The translations under genes and the position numbers were made by a program. A DNA stretch of 64,000 nucleotides. It comes from Methylobacterium sp. Its GTDB lineage: Bacteria; Pseudomonadota; Alphaproteobacteria; Rhizobiales; Beijerinckiaceae. Location of the stretch: NCBI RefSeq assembly GCF_019745455.1, contig NZ_JAIETD010000054.1, forward strand, positions 1-64,000, read 5' to 3'. The stretch's first letter is position 1; each line of letters starts with the position of its first letter. A model generated the notes under the pieces. It searched no databases. It was given only the letters and a program-made list of their open reading frames with translations, and had not been told where the DNA came from. Positions 36,101 to 46,590 of this stretch are shown piece after piece.

Positions 36101-37795
36101 ATGCTCACGAACCAGAAAGCTGCGCGACCGTGGCTGTCTGCTTATCCGCCAGGCGTTCCCGCCGAGATCGAAGCCGATCGTCTCGGCACCCTCGTCGACC
36201 TGTTCGAGACCAGCGTGTCCCAGTTCGCGGACAAACCTGCCGTCCAGTGCTTCGGCGCGACACTGACCTATTCTTCCGTGGCCGCTTCGGCACGAGACAT
36301 GGCGGCTTGGCTCGCCTCGCAGGGACTGGGCAAGGGCGACCGCGTCGCCCTGATGATGCCGAATGTCCCAGCCTATCCGATCGCGATCATGGGCGTGCTG
36401 CTCGCTGGCTGCACTGTCGTGAACATCAATCCGCTCTACACGCCGCGCGAACTCACCGCCCAGCTCAATGATTCTGGCTCCCGCATCATCGTGGTGCTCG
36501 AAAATTTCGCTCGAACGGTCGCCGAGTCGCTGCCCGATGTCAGGCTCGACCGCGTCGTGGTGTCCGGCCCCGGAGACGCCCTCGGCCTACGCGGCCGCGT
36601 CATCGGCCTCGCCTCCCGCTACATCAAGAAGGCCGTGCCGGCCTACACCTTACCGGCCGGCCTGAAGATCGGCTTCGAGGCGATGCTGAAGGACGGCCGC
36701 TCTCGCAAGCGCGCCGCCGCCGCGATCTCGCCGGACGACATCGCGTTCCTCCAATATACCGGCGGCACCACGGGCGTCGCAAAGGCGGCGATGCTGACCC
36801 ATCGCAACATCATGGCGAACGTCACCCAATCCGATGCTTGGTTCGGCCTCAGCCGCGCCGGCACGAATGGCTCGGGCAAGGTGATGGTGACGGCGCTGCC
36901 CCTCTATCATATCTTCGCGCTGACCTGCTGCTTCTTCTTCTTCTTCAAGGTGGGCGGCTGCTGCCTCCTGATCCCGAACCCTCGCGACGCGGCCGGATTC
37001 ATCAAGACCCTGAAGTCGAATCGCTTCACGCATCTGTCGGGCGTGAACACGCTCTTCAACCTGCTGCTCAACCAGCCCGGCTTCGACACGGTCGACTTCT
37101 CCAAGGTCGAGTTCACCATCGCGGGCGGCATGGCGGTTCAATCCGCCGTGGCCACGAGATGGCAGGCGCTGACCGGACATGCGATCATCGAAGGCTATGG
37201 CCTGTCGGAAACCTCTCCGGTGGTGTGCGTCAACCCGCCGGGATTGAAGCAGTGGTCGGGTACGATCGGGTTTCCGCTCCCCTCGACGGACGTCGCGGTC
37301 CGCGGACTTGACGGTTACGAGGTGGCGCCGGGTGAGGCGGGCGAGCTCTGTGTTCGCGGACCGCAGGTGATGGCAGGCTACTGGAACCGTCCCGACGAGA
37401 CTGCGCGCGCCACGACCCCGGACGGATATTTCCGAACCGGCGACGTGGCGGTTCTGCTGCCTGATGGCCAACTTCGGATCGTCGACCGGATGAAGGACAT
37501 GATCCTGGTTTCGGGCTTCAACGTCTATCCCAATGAGATCGAGGACGTGATCGCCGGCCATCCCGGCGTGCTCGAATGCGCCGTGGTCGGCGCGGCCTTC
37601 GAGGAAACCGGCGAGATGGTCGTGGCCCATGTGGTCCGCAGGGACGAGGCGCTCACGACCGAAATCCTGCGCAGCTACGCCCGGTCGCAACTCACCGGAT
37701 ACAAGGTGCCGCGGCGGATCGTCTTCCACGACAGCCTGCCGAAGACGAATGTCGGCAAGGTCCTGCGCCGGGCTTTGCGCGACGACGCGGCCTGA
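36101..37795 (+). CDS. fadD: Long-chain fatty-acid--CoA ligase
   Basis: A 564-residue acyl-activating enzyme that joins fatty acid to CoA using ATP, feeding beta-oxidation. The AMP-binding signature is FLQYTGGTTGVAKAAMLTH at about residue 213. GYGLSETSPV, YFRTGDVAVL and RMKDMILVSGFNVYPNEIE follow, and the catalytic lysine lies in PKTNVGKVLRR near the end. GGGAGA precedes the ATG by six bases. The gene has its own promoter and operator and a terminator at 37833, so it is a single-gene unit sharing a control motif with the distant acyl-CoA dehydrogenase. Confidence 0.94.
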   Translation: MLTNQKAARPWLSAYPPGVPAEIEADRLGTLVDLFETSVSQFADKPAVQCFGATLTYSSVAASARDMAAWLASQGLGKGDRVALMMPNVPAYPIAIMGVLLAGCTVVNINPLYTPRELTAQLNDSGSRIIVVLENFARTVAESLPDVRLDRVVVSGPGDALGLRGRVIGLASRYIKKAVPAYTLPAGLKIGFEAMLKDGRSRKRAAAAISPDDIAFLQYTGGTTGVAKAAMLTHRNIMANVTQSDAWFGLSRAGTNGSGKVMVTALPLYHIFALTCCFFFFFKVGGCCLLIPNPRDAAGFIKTLKSNRFTHLSGVNTLFNLLLNQPGFDTVDFSKVEFTIAGGMAVQSAVATRWQALTGHAIIEGYGLSETSPVVCVNPPGLKQWSGTIGFPLPSTDVAVRGLDGYEVAPGEAGELCVRGPQVMAGYWNRPDETARATTPDGYFRTGDVAVLLPDGQLRIVDRMKDMILVSGFNVYPNEIEDVIAGHPGVLECAVVGAAFEETGEMVVAHVVRRDEALTTEILRSYARSQLTGYKVPRRIVFHDSLPKTNVGKVLRRALRDDAA

Positions 37796-37832
37796 AAACT
37801 CGGACGATCCGCATTCCGACGTAACCGCCGCA

Positions 37833-37866
37833 CGATCCTCGCCGAAAGGTGAGGGTCGTTGCGCTT
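37833..37866 (+). terminator. Likely terminator of fadD
   Basis: An 11-bp stem, CGATCCTCGCC (37833-37843) with GGTGAGGGTCG (37848-37858), closes on a GAAA tetraloop; two of the pairs are G-T. The tail TTGCGCTTG has few T residues, so termination may be incomplete and msrP could receive some read-through. Confidence 0.55.
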
Positions 37867-37942
37867 GCCTCCAGGAGGCGGCGTACCGATGTGAGGGAAG
37901 GGTGCCGGCTGCACCTCCGTTGCGGAAGACCGAGGAACCACG

Positions 37943-38887
37943 ATGTACATCAAGCGCCAGCGCGGATGGGAAATCTCAGAACGGGAAGCGACTCCCGAGA
38001 GCGTCTTTCTCAATCGCCGTGTGTTGCTCGGAAGTGCCGCTGGCCTCGTGGCCGCCTCTGCTTTCGAAGGACGGGCTGTCTACGCCGCGGGCGACCTCTA
38101 TCCTGCGACCCGCAACGGGGCCTACACCCTCGACCGGGCGGTTACGCCCGAGAAATACAGCGCCAATTACAACAACTTCTATGAGTTCAGCCTTTCGAAG
38201 ACGGTTCTTCCCGAGGCTAACGCCTTGAAGACCAAGCCCTGGACGATCAAGGTCGACGGCCTCGTCGAGAAGCCGTTCGAGATCGACGTCGAAGAGCTCG
38301 TGCGCAAGGTCGGGTTGGAGGAAAGGCTGTACCGCCACCGCTGCGTCGAGGCGTGGTCGATGTCGGTGCCGTGGACCGGCTTCCCGCTCGCCAAGCTTGT
38401 GGCTCTCGCGAAGCCCCTATCGGGGGCCAAGTACCTGCAGATGCAGACCTTCATGGACAAGGCCGTGGCGCCGGTGCAACGCCAGTTCATCTATCCGTGG
38501 CCCTATACCGAGGGGCTGACCATGGCCGAGGCCGGCAACGACCTGGCCTTCTTGGCGACCGGCATCTACGGCAAGCCCCTGCCCAATCAATTCGGTGCCC
38601 CGATCCGGCTGGCAGTGCCGTGGAAATACGGCTTCAAGTCGATCAAGTCGATCAACAAGATCTCGTTCGTGGAGGCTCGGCCCAAGACTTTCTGGGAGGG
38701 CCTGCAAGCGGCCGAGTACGGCTTCTGGGCCAACGTCAACCCGGCGGTGTCGCACCCGCGCTGGAGCCAGGCCAGCGAGCGGGTGCTCGGCACCGATCAG
38801 CGGGTGCCGACACTGATCTATAACGGCTATGGCGATCAGGTCGCCGATCTCTACAAGGGTCTCGAGAAAGAGCGGCTGTTCGTGTGA
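37943..38887 (+). CDS. msrP: Protein-methionine-sulfoxide reductase catalytic subunit MsrP (YedY)
   Basis: A 314-residue periplasmic molybdopterin enzyme that repairs oxidised methionines in envelope proteins. A Tat signal with RR at 25-26 (LNRRVLLGSAAG) leads the folded protein through the Tat pathway. The molybdenum ligand is C134 in YRHRCVEAWSM. Further marks are WTGFPLAKL, YPWPYTEGLT and GAPIRLAVPWKYGFK. GAGGA lies about seven bases before the ATG. The membrane haem partner MsrQ (YedZ), often the next gene, is not here; the following gene is a convergent LysR regulator. Confidence 0.94.
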   Translation: MYIKRQRGWEISEREATPESVFLNRRVLLGSAAGLVAASAFEGRAVYAAGDLYPATRNGAYTLDRAVTPEKYSANYNNFYEFSLSKTVLPEANALKTKPWTIKVDGLVEKPFEIDVEELVRKVGLEERLYRHRCVEAWSMSVPWTGFPLAKLVALAKPLSGAKYLQMQTFMDKAVAPVQRQFIYPWPYTEGLTMAEAGNDLAFLATGIYGKPLPNQFGAPIRLAVPWKYGFKSIKSINKISFVEARPKTFWEGLQAAEYGFWANVNPAVSHPRWSQASERVLGTDQRVPTLIYNGYGDQVADLYKGLEKERLFV

Positions 38888-38920
38888 CGGCACCCTCCCG
38901 CCAGGGGAAGGAAGCACCGT

Positions 38921-39829
38921 TCAATACGTCCAGCGCTGAGCCTTCGCGACCAGAAAATCGCGGAACGCCTGGACGCGTGCCACGGTCCTCATCTCCTCCG
39001 CGTAGACGAGATAGCTCTCCATGTGCGGCATCTCGCTGTCGCGCATGACCTGCACGATGCCGTCGCGCCCGTCTGCAGCGTAATCCGGCAGGATACCGAT
39101 GCCGGCGCCCGTCTCGATCGCATTCTGGAGGGCAGCGATGTTGTTGACGGTGAAGTGAATGGTGCGCCGTTCCTGCCCCTCACGCCCGACCGTCGCGAGC
39201 CAATGGGTGGCTAGAAGGTAAGAAGGCTCGTTTCCGCCGAACGACACCAGGCGATGCTCATCGAGGTCCGCGATGGATTTGGGCTCGCCGAAACGCTTGA
39301 CGTAATCCTGGCTGGCGAAGGCATGATAATGCACGGTGAAGAGCCGGCGCTGGATCAAGTCGGGCTGGGCTGGCCGTCGCATCCGGATCGCCACGTCGGC
39401 CTCGCGCATGGCGAGGTCGAGCTCCTCGTTGGTCAGGATGAGTTCGACCCGAACGTCCGGGTATAGGTCGAGGAACTCGGCGATCCGGTGAGACAGCCAC
39501 GAAGTGCCGAGGCCCGTCGTCGTCGTCACCTTGAGGTCGCCGCTGGGCCGCTCGCTGGTCTCCACGAGCCGCGCACGGGTGTTCTCGAGCCGCATCTTCA
39601 TGTCGCGGGCGGCACGAAACAGCAGGTCGCCCTGCTCGGTCAGAATCAGCCCGCGCGCATGGCGGTGGAATAGGGGCGCCTTGAGCTCGCGTTCAAGCGC
39701 ACTGATCTGGCGGCTCACCGCCGATTGGCTCAACCCGATATCGTCACCGGCCTTGGTGAAACTGCCGGCCTCCGCGACGTTGAGGAAGATGCGGATCTTA
39801 TCCCAGTCCAAGGCCGAACAACTCCCCAA
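38921..39829 (-). CDS. LysR-family transcriptional regulator
   Basis: A 302-residue regulator. The winged helix-turn-helix covers about 7-66 (IRIFLNVAEAGSFTKAGDDIGLSQSAVSRQI), and the substrate-binding domain runs from about 95 to the end. No ATG is available: TTG 39829 gives the full frame, while TTG 39811 (LDWDK) has GGGGAG about ten bases upstream and may be the true start. It lies downstream of trxB on the same strand, an arrangement common in Rhizobiales, but its targets are unknown. Convergent with msrP. Confidence 0.88.
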   Translation of the reverse strand: MGSCSALDWDKIRIFLNVAEAGSFTKAGDDIGLSQSAVSRQISALERELKAPLFHRHARGLILTEQGDLLFRAARDMKMRLENTRARLVETSERPSGDLKVTTTTGLGTSWLSHRIAEFLDLYPDVRVELILTNEELDLAMREADVAIRMRRPAQPDLIQRRLFTVHYHAFASQDYVKRFGEPKSIADLDEHRLVSFGGNEPSYLLATHWLATVGREGQERRTIHFTVNNIAALQNAIETGAGIGILPDYAADGRDGIVQVMRDSEMPHMESYLVYAEEMRTVARVQAFRDFLVAKAQRWTY

Positions 39830-39985
39830 CGCAACGTCTTACAACCGTTTCGCGCGAGAGAACGATGCGGCCCCTCGCAGTCCGTGACAAGAATAAATCA
39901 ACGGCGTTGCGAATGTGTTGAGGTCATTGCCGGACGATTTCACAGTGTTTTGCGTGCGGATGACGTCGGACGGCCCGTGCCGCCA

Positions 39986-40960
39986 CTACTCCGCAGCTGC
40001 CTGTTGCGGGGTTTCCCCGACATCGAGTGCGGCGAGATACTTTTCCGCTTCGAGCGCGGCCATGCAGCCCATGCCCGCCGCAGTGATGGCTTGGCGATAG
40101 ACGTCGTCGGTGACGTCGCCGGCGGCATAGACGCCGGGAATCGCCGTGGCGGTCGTGCCCTTCTCGGTCTCGATATAACCGCCGTGGCGCATGGCGAGCT
40201 GGCCCTCGAAGATGCCGGTCGCGGGCTGGTGACCGATCGCGATGAATACGCCGTCGGCCTTGCGCTCGACGATCTCGCCGCTGCGCACGTCCTTGAGACG
40301 CAGATGGGTGACCGAGGGCGGCTTGTCGCCGCCGCAGATTTCCTCGACCGCATGATGCCAGAGCACCTCGACATTGGGGTGCTTGAACAGGCGCTCCTGA
40401 AGGATGCGCTCGGCCCGGAATTCGCCGCGGCGGTGAATCACCGTCACCTTGGCGGCGAGGTTGGCGAGGTACAGCGCCTCCTCCACGGCGGTGTTGCCGC
40501 CGCCGACAACGGCGACTTCCTTGCCGCGGAAAAAAAACCCGTCGCAGGTTGCGCAGGCCGAGACGCCGAAGCCCTGGAATTTGGCCTCGGAGGGCAGCCC
40601 GAGCCACTTCGCCTGGGCGCCTGTCGCGATGATCAGGGCGTCGCAGGAATAGGTCTCACCCGAATCGGCTTCGAGCTGGAACGGCCGGCTCTTGAGGTCG
40701 ACCTTCGTGATGTATTCCGACACGATGTCGGTGCCGACATGCTCGGCCTGGAGCCGCATCTGCTCCATCAGCCAGGGACCCTGGATCGCGTCCGCGAAGC
40801 CCGGATAGTTCTCGACCTCTGTGGTGATCATGAGCTGCCCGCCGGGCTGGAAGCCGGAGATCATCAGCGGTTTCACCATGGCGCGGGCGGCGTAGATGGC
40901 CGCCGTATAGCCGGCCGGGCCCGAGCCGATGATGACGAGGCGGGCGTGTCGGTGGGCCAT
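39986..40960 (-). CDS. trxB: Thioredoxin-disulfide reductase
   Basis: A 324-residue FAD and NADPH enzyme that reduces thioredoxin. The FAD motif is IIGSGPAGYTAAIYAAR at about 10. The redox-active pair is C136 and C139 in SACATCDGFFF. The NADPH motif is VVGGGNTAVEEAL, and GVYAAGDVTDDVYRQAITAAGMGC is the second FAD contact. The start at 40960 (MAHRHARLVI) was chosen; the frame stays open upstream in the shadow of the next gene. A tail of about ten residues (DVGETPQQAAAE) follows the core. Confidence 0.95.
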   Translation of the reverse strand: MAHRHARLVIIGSGPAGYTAAIYAARAMVKPLMISGFQPGGQLMITTEVENYPGFADAIQGPWLMEQMRLQAEHVGTDIVSEYITKVDLKSRPFQLEADSGETYSCDALIIATGAQAKWLGLPSEAKFQGFGVSACATCDGFFFRGKEVAVVGGGNTAVEEALYLANLAAKVTVIHRRGEFRAERILQERLFKHPNVEVLWHHAVEEICGGDKPPSVTHLRLKDVRSGEIVERKADGVFIAIGHQPATGIFEGQLAMRHGGYIETEKGTTATAIPGVYAAGDVTDDVYRQAITAAGMGCMAALEAEKYLAALDVGETPQQAAAE

Positions 40961-40982
40961 GGTCGGGGAACTCCTTGGGCGG

Positions 40983-41990
40983 TCAGAGCGCGGATGCGAT
41001 CCGTGCCTGATGCGCAATGTAGGCATCGCGAAGGCTTTGCGCGATCCCGGGTGTGGCGTCGATCGGTGCGTAATGCACCGTTTCGAGCCGGCCGGTGAAC
41101 GGCACGAGGGCGCCGGCCTGCGCCAGCCCCGCAAAGAAGCGCTGGTGCCGGCCATACGTCCCAGGCAGGTCGAAAAGCAGGACCGGTGCCCCCGTGCAGA
41201 CCGACTCGCCGACCATGTTGGCGGAATCCGAGGTGACAACGACGGCGTCGGCGAGCGCCAGCATCGCGACATAGGGATTGTCGCCTCTGCCGTCCCACAG
41301 GAAGCCCTGCCTCTCTACCGCCAGTGCCTGTAGGGCGCTTCGCAGGGCGGGAGTGGTGCGGCGGGAGACCGTGAGCATCAGAGAGGCGCCGTCCTCGCTC
41401 AAGCGGCGCAGATTCGCGAGGAGGCGCGCGACATCGTCTTTCCCGAACCGCAGGTGGCGGCTGTCGCCACCGACGAGAACCGCCACACGTGGCTGAGGTA
41501 GCGCGGCTAGGCGCCGGTCCGGTTCCGCTCGCGCGGCTGCGAGGCGCTCGGGCGTCACCCGATGCGGCGGCGTCGGCGTCGTCAGGACATTCGGGCCGCG
41601 GAGATCGTCGTAATCCGGCAACCAAATGAAGTCGGCGCTGCGGGCACCTGTCCGCGGGTCCTTCATGAAGGCTGTGAAGGTCCGGCCGCCGCTCGCTCGT
41701 CGCACCGCCCGCAGAGCCGGTACGGCTCGGCGCCCGGAGGCAATCAGGAGATCGGGGAGGGGGCCGGCCAAAGCACCGCCTGGGCGGCCTGGCGCGTCAC
41801 GGGGATCTACCGGTCCCCAAGGCGAGAGCCAGGCGAAAGGCGCTCTCCCGGCGACGTGCCGTAGTTCGAAGGACAGCCCGAGGGTCTCGGCGATGCCGAT
41901 GCACTGGTTCTCGTCGCCGGCCTTGCCGTCCGTGACGATCCAGGCTCGGGCATCGCGAAGATCGGGCAGAGGCCCGGCCGAAGCGGTCAC
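40983..41990 (-). CDS. Mitochondrial fission ELM1 family protein (glycosyltransferase-like)
   Basis: A 335-residue protein of the ELM1 (DUF1022) family, widespread in alphaproteobacteria and in plants, where ELM1 takes part in mitochondrial fission; the bacterial role is not established. Marks are AWIVTDGKAGDENQCIGIAE near the N-terminus, the PDLLIASGRRAVP segment, VLVGGDSRHLRF, TVSRRTTPALRSAL and VTSDSANMVGESVCTGAPV, which resemble GT-B glycosyltransferase folds. GTG 41990 overlaps the preceding gene stop as GTGA; ATG 42017 is an alternative without a ribosome binding site. Confidence 0.82.
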   Translation of the reverse strand: MTASAGPLPDLRDARAWIVTDGKAGDENQCIGIAETLGLSFELRHVAGRAPFAWLSPWGPVDPRDAPGRPGGALAGPLPDLLIASGRRAVPALRAVRRASGGRTFTAFMKDPRTGARSADFIWLPDYDDLRGPNVLTTPTPPHRVTPERLAAARAEPDRRLAALPQPRVAVLVGGDSRHLRFGKDDVARLLANLRRLSEDGASLMLTVSRRTTPALRSALQALAVERQGFLWDGRGDNPYVAMLALADAVVVTSDSANMVGESVCTGAPVLLFDLPGTYGRHQRFFAGLAQAGALVPFTGRLETVHYAPIDATPGIAQSLRDAYIAHQARIASAL

Positions 41991-42487
41991 TCTGCCGGCA
42001 GGGCGCGGCGGAGCCATTGCGCGTAGTGCTCGGCCAGGGCCGTTAGCCGGCGCCGCTCGGAATCCGGATCATACCAGGCTCCGCCGGAACTCGCCGGAAG
42101 GGCCGAGAGCTGCGGGTGGCGCGCTAGGATCTCGCCGCGACGTCCGACAAGGAGAGCCTCGCCGTCGAGGTAATCGCTCTGACTGCCACCGCCGAAGCCG
42201 TGACGGCCGCCCTGTGAGCCCGCATAGGCGGCGAGCGTCAGACCGGTGATCCGGACGACGAGAGAGGGTCCGCGGCCATTGAGGCGATCCGCAAAGCTGC
42301 GTTGCAGCGCCTCGGTCAGGTCGGAGCGTAACGCTTCGGCCGGCAGGCCGCCGCCCTCTGCCAGCAGCGGGCGAACATCGACCCGAACCGTCGAAAACCC
42401 GGCCTTTCCGGCGACCTCAAAGCTCTCGGCGTAAGACGAGACCGCGAAGGCGAGCAGGCCCGCGAACGCGGCCGCGAGACGGGGCAT
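41987..42487 (-). CDS. Hypothetical exported protein
   Basis: A 166-residue protein with a signal peptide (MPRLAAAFAGLLAFAVSSYA, cleaved before ESF). The mature part has a glycine-rich loop (GSQGGRHGFGGGSQSDY) and ends in helices with WYDPDSERRRLTALAEHYAQWL. I do not recognise the family; secondary-structure feel is mixed alpha/beta, as in small periplasmic lipoprotein-like proteins, though no lipobox cysteine is seen. It is coupled to the ELM1 gene by a GTGA overlap and follows greA by 13 bases. Confidence 0.65.
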   Translation of the reverse strand: MPRLAAAFAGLLAFAVSSYAESFEVAGKAGFSTVRVDVRPLLAEGGGLPAEALRSDLTEALQRSFADRLNGRGPSLVVRITGLTLAAYAGSQGGRHGFGGGSQSDYLDGEALLVGRRGEILARHPQLSALPASSGGAWYDPDSERRRLTALAEHYAQWLRRALPAE

Positions 42488-42500
42488 TCGGCGAGGCCGC

Positions 42501-42983
42501 TCAACCGCCGTACTGGACGGCGACGACCTCGTAGGACTTGCCGCCGCCAGGCGTCGTCACCTCGACGGTGTCGCCCACGCCCTTGCCGATCAGCGCGCGT
42601 GCAATAGGCGAGGTGATCGAGACGAGTCCCGAGCGAACGTCCGCCTCGGGCTCTCCGACCAGCTGGTAGGTCTTCTCTTCCTCGGTATCCTCGTCGACGA
42701 GCTTCACGGTCGCGCCGAACTTGATCTTGGTGCCCGACAGCTTCGTCACGTCGATGACCTCGGCCCGCGAGATCATGCTCTCCAGCTCGAGAACGCGCCC
42801 CTCGTTATGGGACTGCGCCTCCTTGGCAGCATGATACTCGGCGTTCTCCGACAGATCGCCGAGGGCGCGCGCCTCGGAGATGGCCTGGATGATGCGCTGC
42901 CGCTCCACCTGCTGGCGATGCTTCAGCTCGGCTTCCAGAGCCGCGAAGCCCCGCACCGTCATCGGAACCTTGTCTATCGTCAT
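42501..42983 (-). CDS. greA: Transcription elongation factor GreA
   Basis: A 160-residue factor that enters the RNA polymerase secondary channel and rescues backtracked complexes by transcript cleavage. The N-terminal coiled coil has the tip acids in [20 protein letters not shown], and the C-terminal FKBP-like domain has [14 protein letters not shown]-like [17 protein letters not shown]. The start at 42983 ([12 protein letters not shown]) fits the family; the frame is open five codons further. It follows carB across a hairpin. Confidence 0.95.
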   Translation of the reverse strand: MTIDKVPMTVRGFAALEAELKHRQQVERQRIIQAISEARALGDLSENAEYHAAKEAQSHNEGRVLELESMISRAEVIDVTKLSGTKIKFGATVKLVDEDTEEEKTYQLVGEPEADVRSGLVSITSPIARALIGKGVGDTVEVTTPGGGKSYEVVAVQYGG

Positions 42984-43004
42984 GGTCTCGCGCCACAATG
43001 AATA

Positions 43005-43039
43005 GGCCCGGCCGGGAACGTCTCCGTTCCCTCCGGGCC
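43005..43039 (-). terminator. Hairpin between carB and greA, possible terminator
   Basis: GGCCCGG (43005-43011, 43033-43039 arms on opposite strands) and an inner GGAACG/CGTTCC form a long stem with small internal bulges and a GAGA-like loop. On the minus strand it is followed only by TATTCATT, so it may attenuate rather than fully stop carB transcription before greA. Confidence 0.4.
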
Positions 43040-43104
43040 AAATGAAGAAAGCCTTGGATCACCCGCTTTCCTGCGGCCGTCCAAGACGGTCTCCGCGGAA
43101 TGAT

Positions 43105-46100
43105 TCAAGCCGCGAAGTATTCCTGCAAGGCGCGGACCTGAAGGTCGCCCTCAAGGTAGGCCTTGATGCCCTCAGCCGCCGCCATCGCTCCGGCTAGAGT
43201 GGTGTAGTACGGCACTTTATGCAAGAGGGCCGCACGGCGGAGCGAGCGCGAGTCCGAGAGCGCACCCGCCCCCTCGGTGGTGTTGAGGACGAGTTGGATA
43301 TCGCCGTTCTTGATCGAGTCGACCACGTGCGGCCGGCCCTCCAGCACCTTGTTGATGCGATCGCAGGCGACCCCGTTCTCGACGAGGAAACGCTGGGTGC
43401 CGCTCGTCGCCACGATCTCGAAACCGAGCTCGGAGAGCAGCCGCATCGTCGGCAGGATGCGCGCCTTGTCGGCGTCGCGCACCGAGACGAAGACCCGCCC
43501 GCTCTTCGGCACGGTCGTGCCTGAGCCGAGCTGGCTCTTGGCGAAGGCGACACCGAAGCTGGCATCGAGGCCGATGACCTCGCCGGTCGAGCGCATTTCC
43601 GGCCCGAGCAGCACGTCGACGCCGGGGAAGCGCGCGAAGGGGAAGACCGCCTCCTTGACCGCGATGTGGTCGAGGACTTTCGGCTTCAGGCCGAACCCGG
43701 CCAGGGCTTCGCCGGCCATCACCCGGGCGGCGATCTTGGCGATGGGCTCGCCGATCACCTTGGCGACGAAGGGCACGGTGCGCGAGGCGCGCGGGTTCAC
43801 TTCGAGCACGTAGATCGCGCCGTCCTTGATCGCGTACTGGACGTTCATCAGGCCGCCGACTTTGAGGGCCAGCGCCATCGCCTTCGTCTGGCGCTCCAGT
43901 TCGGCGATGATCTCGGGCGAGAGCGAGCGGGATGGCAGCGAGCAGGCGGAATCGCCCGAATGGATGCCCGCCTCCTCGATGTGCTCCATGATGCCGGCGA
44001 TGAAGACGTCGGTCCCGTCGCAGATCGCGTCGACATCGATCTCGGTTGCGTCCGAAAGGTAGCGGTCGAACAGGAGCGGGTTCTTGCCCAGGACCGTGTT
44101 GATCTGCCCCGTCTTATCGTTGGGATAGCGCGACTTGACGTCGGACGGGATCAGGCTCGGCAGGGTGTCGAGGAGATAATCGGCGAACTGCGCCTCGTCG
44201 CGGATGATCGCCATGGCGCGGCCGCCCAGCACGTAGCTCGGGCGCACCACGAAGGGCAGGCCGAGATCCGAGGCGACGAGCCGGCTCTGTTCCACCGAAT
44301 AGGCGATGCCGTTCTTCGGCTGCTTCATTCCGAGCTTGTCGAGCAGCCGCTTGAACTGGTCGCGGTCCTCGGCGAGGTCGATGGCGTCGGGCGAGGTCCC
44401 GAGGATCGGTACGCCGGCGGCTTCGAGGGCGCGAGCGAGCTTGAGCGGGGTCTGGCCGCCGAACTGGACGATGATGCCGTGGAGCGTACCGGCCTGGCGC
44501 TCTGTCTCGATGATCTCCAAGACGTCCTCCGTCGTCAGCGGCTCGAAATAAAGCCGGTCGGAGGTGTCGTAGTCGGTCGAGACCGTCTCGGGATTGCAGT
44601 TGACCATGATGGTCTCGTACCCGGCTTCGGTCAGCGCGAAGCAGGCGTGGCAGCAGCAATAGTCGAACTCGATGCCCTGGCCGATCCGGTTCGGGCCGCC
44701 GCCGAGGATGATGACCTTCTTCGCATCGGTCGGGCGCGCTTCGTCGACGACGGTGCCGGCGAAGGGCGCGACATAGGTCGAATACATGTAGGCGGTGGGA
44801 GCCTGGAACTCTGCCGCACAGGTATCGATGCGCTTGAATACGGGGCGGACGGCCAGAGCGCGGCGCTGGCGCCGAACCTCGTCCTCATCCATCCCGGCGA
44901 GGACGGCGAGGCGGGCATCGGAGAAGCCGGCCGCCTTGAGCTGGCGCAGGGCACCGGGCGTCGTGGGGATCCCGTGGGCCCTGACGCGGTTCTCGAGGTC
45001 GATGATGCCCTGAAGCTGCTCCAGGAACCACGGGTCGATCTTGCAGGAGGCGTAGACCTCTTCGTGGCTCACCCCGAGGCGAAGCGCCTGGGCCACCTTG
45101 AGCAGCCGGTCCGGCGTCGGCGTGCCGAGCGCGGCCTTGATCGCGTTGTGGTCGTCCCCCTTGCCGAGGCCCTCGATCTCGATGTCGTCGAGACCGGTCA
45201 GGCCGGTCTCGAGCGAGCGCAAAGCCTTCTGCAGAGATTCAGCGAAGCAGCGGCCGATCGCCATGGCCTCACCCACCGACTTCATCGCGGTGGTCAGGGT
45301 CGGTTCGGCGCCGGGGAATTTCTCAAAGGCGAAACGCGGGATCTTGGTGACGACGTAGTCGATCGTCGGCTCGAAGGAGGCCGGTGTCGCACCGCCGGTG
45401 ATGTCGTTGGCGATCTCGTCGAGGGTGTAGCCGACGGCGAGCTTGGCCGCGACCTTTGCGATGGGGAAGCCCGTCGCCTTCGAGGCGAGCGCCGAGGAGC
45501 GCGAGACGCGCGGGTTCATCTCGATGACGATCATCCGGCCGGTGGCCGGATCGATGGCGAACTGCACGTTCGAGCCGCCCGTCTCGACGCCGATCTCCCG
45601 GAGCACCGCGAGCGATGCGTCGCGCATCACCTGGTATTCCTTGTCGGTCAGCGTCAGGGCCGGGGCGACCGTTATCGAATCGCCGGTATGGACGCCCATC
45701 GGGTCGATGTTCTCGATGGAGCAGACGATGATGCAGTTGTCGTTCCTGTCGCGGACGACCTCCATCTCGTACTCTTTCCAGCCGAGCACGCTCTCCTCGA
45801 TTAGAACCTCGTTCGTCGGCGAGGCGTCGATGCCGCGCTCGACGATGTCCAAGAACTCTTCCCGGTTGTAGGCGATGCCGCCGCCGGTGCCGCCCATGGT
45901 GAAGGAGGGGCGGATGATCGCCGGCAGCCCGACCTCGGCCAGCGCGATGAGCGCCTGCCCGATGGCGTGTTCGCCGTAGCGCTTGCGCCGCTCCGATTCG
46001 CCTGATTGCCACTTCTTCTCGAAGGCCTTGAGCGCAGCGGGGCGCTCTTCCTCGTCGGTGGAGGCCTCGATCCGGGCCATCTCGGCGAGGTACTTCTCGC

Positions 46101-46590
46101 GGTCGGCCTTCTTGGCGGCCGAGGCGTTGGCGAGAGCGGATTTCGGCGTCTCCAACCCGATCTTGGTCATGGCGTCGCGGAACAGGTGCCGGTCCTCGGC
46201 CTTGTCGATCGCCTCAGCCGTCGCGCCGATCATCTGGACGTCGTATTTTTCCAGCGTGCCCATCTTCTTGAGCGAGAGGGCACAGTTCAGCGCGGTCTGG
46301 CCGCCCATGGTCGGCAGCAGGGCGAAGCCACCGGGAAGGACGTTCCGCTCCTTCTCGATGATCTTGGCGACGATCTCGGGCGTGATCGGCTCGACATAGG
46401 TCGCGTCGGCCATGTCCGGGTCGGTCATGATCGTCGCCGGGTTCGAGTTCACCAGGACGATGCGATAGCCTTCCTCGCGCAGGGCCTTGCAGGCCTGGGT
46501 GCCGGAGTAATCGAACTCGCACGCCTGCCCGATGACGATCGGGCCGGCGCCGATGATGAGGATGGTGGAGAGATCGGTGCGCTTCGGCAT
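43105..46590 (-). CDS. carB: Carbamoyl phosphate synthase large subunit
   Basis: A 1,161-residue ATP-dependent synthetase that makes carbamoyl phosphate for arginine and pyrimidine synthesis. It has two homologous ATP-grasp halves: the first begins with [21 protein letters not shown], the second with [21 protein letters not shown] near residue 640. Both carry NCNPET/NSNPAT and the ATP-site [12 protein letters not shown] and EVNPRASRT motifs. The C-terminal MGS-like allosteric domain ([17 protein letters not shown]) follows. It is about 90 residues longer than E. coli CarB because of a charged insert at about 160-210 ([20 protein letters not shown]), a feature often seen in Rhizobiales. Confidence 0.96.
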   Translation of the reverse strand: MPKRTDLSTILIIGAGPIVIGQACEFDYSGTQACKALREEGYRIVLVNSNPATIMTDPDMADATYVEPITPEIVAKIIEKERNVLPGGFALLPTMGGQTALNCALSLKKMGTLEKYDVQMIGATAEAIDKAEDRHLFRDAMTKIGLETPKSALANASAAKKADREKYLAEMARIEASTDEEERPAALKAFEKKWQSGESERRKRYGEHAIGQALIALAEVGLPAIIRPSFTMGGTGGGIAYNREEFLDIVERGIDASPTNEVLIEESVLGWKEYEMEVVRDRNDNCIIVCSIENIDPMGVHTGDSITVAPALTLTDKEYQVMRDASLAVLREIGVETGGSNVQFAIDPATGRMIVIEMNPRVSRSSALASKATGFPIAKVAAKLAVGYTLDEIANDITGGATPASFEPTIDYVVTKIPRFAFEKFPGAEPTLTTAMKSVGEAMAIGRCFAESLQKALRSLETGLTGLDDIEIEGLGKGDDHNAIKAALGTPTPDRLLKVAQALRLGVSHEEVYASCKIDPWFLEQLQGIIDLENRVRAHGIPTTPGALRQLKAAGFSDARLAVLAGMDEDEVRRQRRALAVRPVFKRIDTCAAEFQAPTAYMYSTYVAPFAGTVVDEARPTDAKKVIILGGGPNRIGQGIEFDYCCCHACFALTEAGYETIMVNCNPETVSTDYDTSDRLYFEPLTTEDVLEIIETERQAGTLHGIIVQFGGQTPLKLARALEAAGVPILGTSPDAIDLAEDRDQFKRLLDKLGMKQPKNGIAYSVEQSRLVASDLGLPFVVRPSYVLGGRAMAIIRDEAQFADYLLDTLPSLIPSDVKSRYPNDKTGQINTVLGKNPLLFDRYLSDATEIDVDAICDGTDVFIAGIMEHIEEAGIHSGDSACSLPSRSLSPEIIAELERQTKAMALALKVGGLMNVQYAIKDGAIYVLEVNPRASRTVPFVAKVIGEPIAKIAARVMAGEALAGFGLKPKVLDHIAVKEAVFPFARFPGVDVLLGPEMRSTGEVIGLDASFGVAFAKSQLGSGTTVPKSGRVFVSVRDADKARILPTMRLLSELGFEIVATSGTQRFLVENGVACDRINKVLEGRPHVVDSIKNGDIQLVLNTTEGAGALSDSRSLRRAALLHKVPYYTTLAGAMAAAEGIKAYLEGDLQVRALQEYFAA

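Noticed and set aside
38888-38920. CACCCTCCCGCCAGGGG-type stretch after msrP as a copy of the palindromic repeat in the helicase
   Set aside because: Only a short fragment with partial similarity; no paired arm is present.
43666-45804. Plus-strand open frame of 712 codons opposite carB
   Set aside because: Antisense shadow of carB; no motifs of its own.
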